Assembly: GCF_004804315.1 (NCBI RefSeq)
Contig: NZ_SRXX01000009.1
Location: forward strand, 1 to 64,000
Reading direction: 5' to 3'
Origin: Flagellimonas onchidii
Lineage (GTDB): Bacteria > Bacteroidota > Bacteroidia > Flavobacteriales > Flavobacteriaceae
Length of the DNA stretch: 64,000 nucleotides
The stretch's first letter is position 1. Each line of letters begins with the position of its first letter. The notes under the pieces are model-generated. The model worked only from the letters and a program-made list of their open reading frames with translations. It was not told the origin of the DNA and made no database searches. The position numbers were made by a program, and so were the translations under genes. This document shows positions 63,142-64,000 of the stretch, piece by piece.

Positions 63142-64000
63142 TTGAACAAACAAAAAACCAAAACAGCTCTTGCACTTGCCTTGCCAGTACAAGTTATTCT
63201 GGTAAAATGGATTGGTAGTTATCCGGAATTTGTAGAACAATATTACAGCAATGGCATCTATCCCATTATCTCTCAATTTTTAAGGACGCTTTTCGGATGG
63301 ATTCCCTTTTCTGTTGGTGACATATTGTACCTCGCAGCATTTTGGTTGGCAGGAAAATACATCTTTAAAAATTGGAAATCAATTAAAAGCAAACCATTAC
63401 TTTTTGGCAAGGATATCTTAGTTGTGCTTTCGATTGTTTACTTCACCTTCCATCTACTTTGGGGAATGAATTATTACAGATTGCCCATCACCGAAAAACT
63501 AGATATCGAAAAGGAATACACCAAACAAGAACTAATAGACTTCTCTTTGTACTTGATTGAAAAAACAAATCATTTTCAATCCCAAATCACGGGAGATACC
63601 ATAAACCCTGTGCAAATTCCATATTCCCGAAGTAACATATTCCAAAAAACAGAAGAGGGTTACAACGAATTAAAAAAAACCTACCCCTTTTTCGAATATA
63701 AAAAACCCAGCCTAAAAGCTTCTCTATTCAGCCTTCCTCTAACATATATGGGCTATGGAGGCTATTTAAATCCTTTTTCAAACGAGGCACAAGTAAACGG
63801 AATAACTCCTTTGTTTAGGCTTCCTACCGTTAGCGGACATGAGGTAGGGCACCAACTGGGATATTCAGCCGAAGATGCAACAAACCTAATCGGCTTTTTG
63901 GTCACTTCAAAAAACCAAGACCCCTACTTTAAATATGCAGCCTATAATCATGCCTTAGGATATTGCTTATCTGATTTATCAAGGAAGGACAAGGAAAAGT
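63142..64000 (+). CDS. DUF3810 membrane protein with HExxH motif (3' end outside the window)
   Basis: An open frame from TTG 63142 runs off the right edge (286 codons visible). Residues 1-110 hold three membrane segments (LALALPVQVILVKWI, SVGDILYLAAFWLAGKYIF, DILVVLSIVYFTFHLLWGMN), followed by an extracytoplasmic part with YMGYGGYLNPFSNEAQVNG and LPTVSGHEVGHQLGYSAEDA. HEVGH followed by Glu about 7 residues later fits a zinc peptidase, although DUF3810 has no established function. No ATG fits the N-terminus. Confidence 0.85.
   Translation, partial: MNKQKTKTALALALPVQVILVKWIGSYPEFVEQYYSNGIYPIISQFLRTLFGWIPFSVGDILYLAAFWLAGKYIFKNWKSIKSKPLLFGKDILVVLSIVYFTFHLLWGMNYYRLPITEKLDIEKEYTKQELIDFSLYLIEKTNHFQSQITGDTINPVQIPYSRSNIFQKTEEGYNELKKTYPFFEYKKPSLKASLFSLPLTYMGYGGYLNPFSNEAQVNGITPLFRLPTVSGHEVGHQLGYSAEDATNLIGFLVTSKNQDPYFKYAAYNHALGYCLSDLSRKDKEK

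Noticed and set aside
1..64000. CRISPR array, rRNA operon, complete insertion sequence or replication origin
   Set aside because: No regularly spaced direct repeats with unique spacers, no rRNA sequence and no intact transposase were seen; recF and parAB are present but dnaA and DnaA-box clusters are not.

Overview
This window is chromosomal DNA from a member of the Bacteroidota, most likely a marine Flavobacteriaceae of the Muricauda/Maribacter type (the genus is a guess). The evidence is a 2,772-residue SprB-like adhesin with a type IX secretion type-B sorting domain, a GldI-type gliding-motility isomerase lipoprotein, a transketolase split over two genes, many lipoproteins with the CxNDD-type start of this phylum, and -7 boxes of the form TAnnTTTG in front of many genes.

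Layout. 0-2.8 kb: small orphan membrane or lipoprotein genes, partly decayed, with a hairpin repeat present twice. 2.8-9.1 kb (minus): an asparagine-synthetase-B-like secreted protein, dnaB, accA, an LptF/LptG permease and tgt. 9.2-11.8 kb (plus): split transketolase and an outer-membrane barrel protein. 11.8-14.3 kb: FKBP lipoprotein with calcium-type repeats, S4 RNA-binding protein, phosphoribosyltransferase, aroK. 14.4-17.6 kb: tRNA-Lys(TTT) followed by a broken integrase and four orphan lipoproteins, which looks like a decayed integrated element. 17.7-26.0 kb (minus): the giant adhesin. 26.2-27.3 kb: PQQ-type sugar dehydrogenase lipoprotein. 27.3-33.5 kb: a cell-wall amino-sugar recycling locus (murQ and a DeoR regulator on minus; NagB-PIG-L fusion, NagZ-like GH3 and anmK on plus) with a tandem 14-bp operator candidate between the two arms. 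33.5-35.4 kb: REPIN-like inverted repeats, a Bcr/CflA-type exporter, and a single-domain GIY-YIG nuclease gene tightly flanked by the same repeat in inverted orientation. 35.4-43.5 kb: three-subunit acyl-CoA (probably propionyl-CoA) carboxylase on minus; udk, ftsB-like, mutA and mutB on plus. 43.6-49.4 kb: parA-parB-DUF5683-dapB-lepB-wbqC-like-DUF6122. 49.4-55.6 kb (minus): EEP phosphatase, two rhomboids, mutL, a small membrane protein, ribH and a TPR protein. 55.7-58.6 kb: recF, lipoprotein, DciA-like DUF721, two GNATs. 58.7-64 kb: ndk, PhoD-like phosphatase, NrnA-like phosphoesterase, gldI, a cyclophilin-FKBP double isomerase and a truncated DUF3810 gene.

How genes work together. The carboxylase plus MutAB would convert propionyl-CoA to succinyl-CoA. 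MurQ, NagZ, AnmK and NagB cover most steps of anhydro-muropeptide recycling; no NagA is present, and the PIG-L domain fused to NagB is a candidate to supply the deacetylase step. The adhesin and GldI belong to gliding and type IX secretion. The strongest candidate for an undescribed system is the GIY-YIG nuclease with its matching palindromic repeats, which also occur at two other intergenic or gene-end sites in this window.
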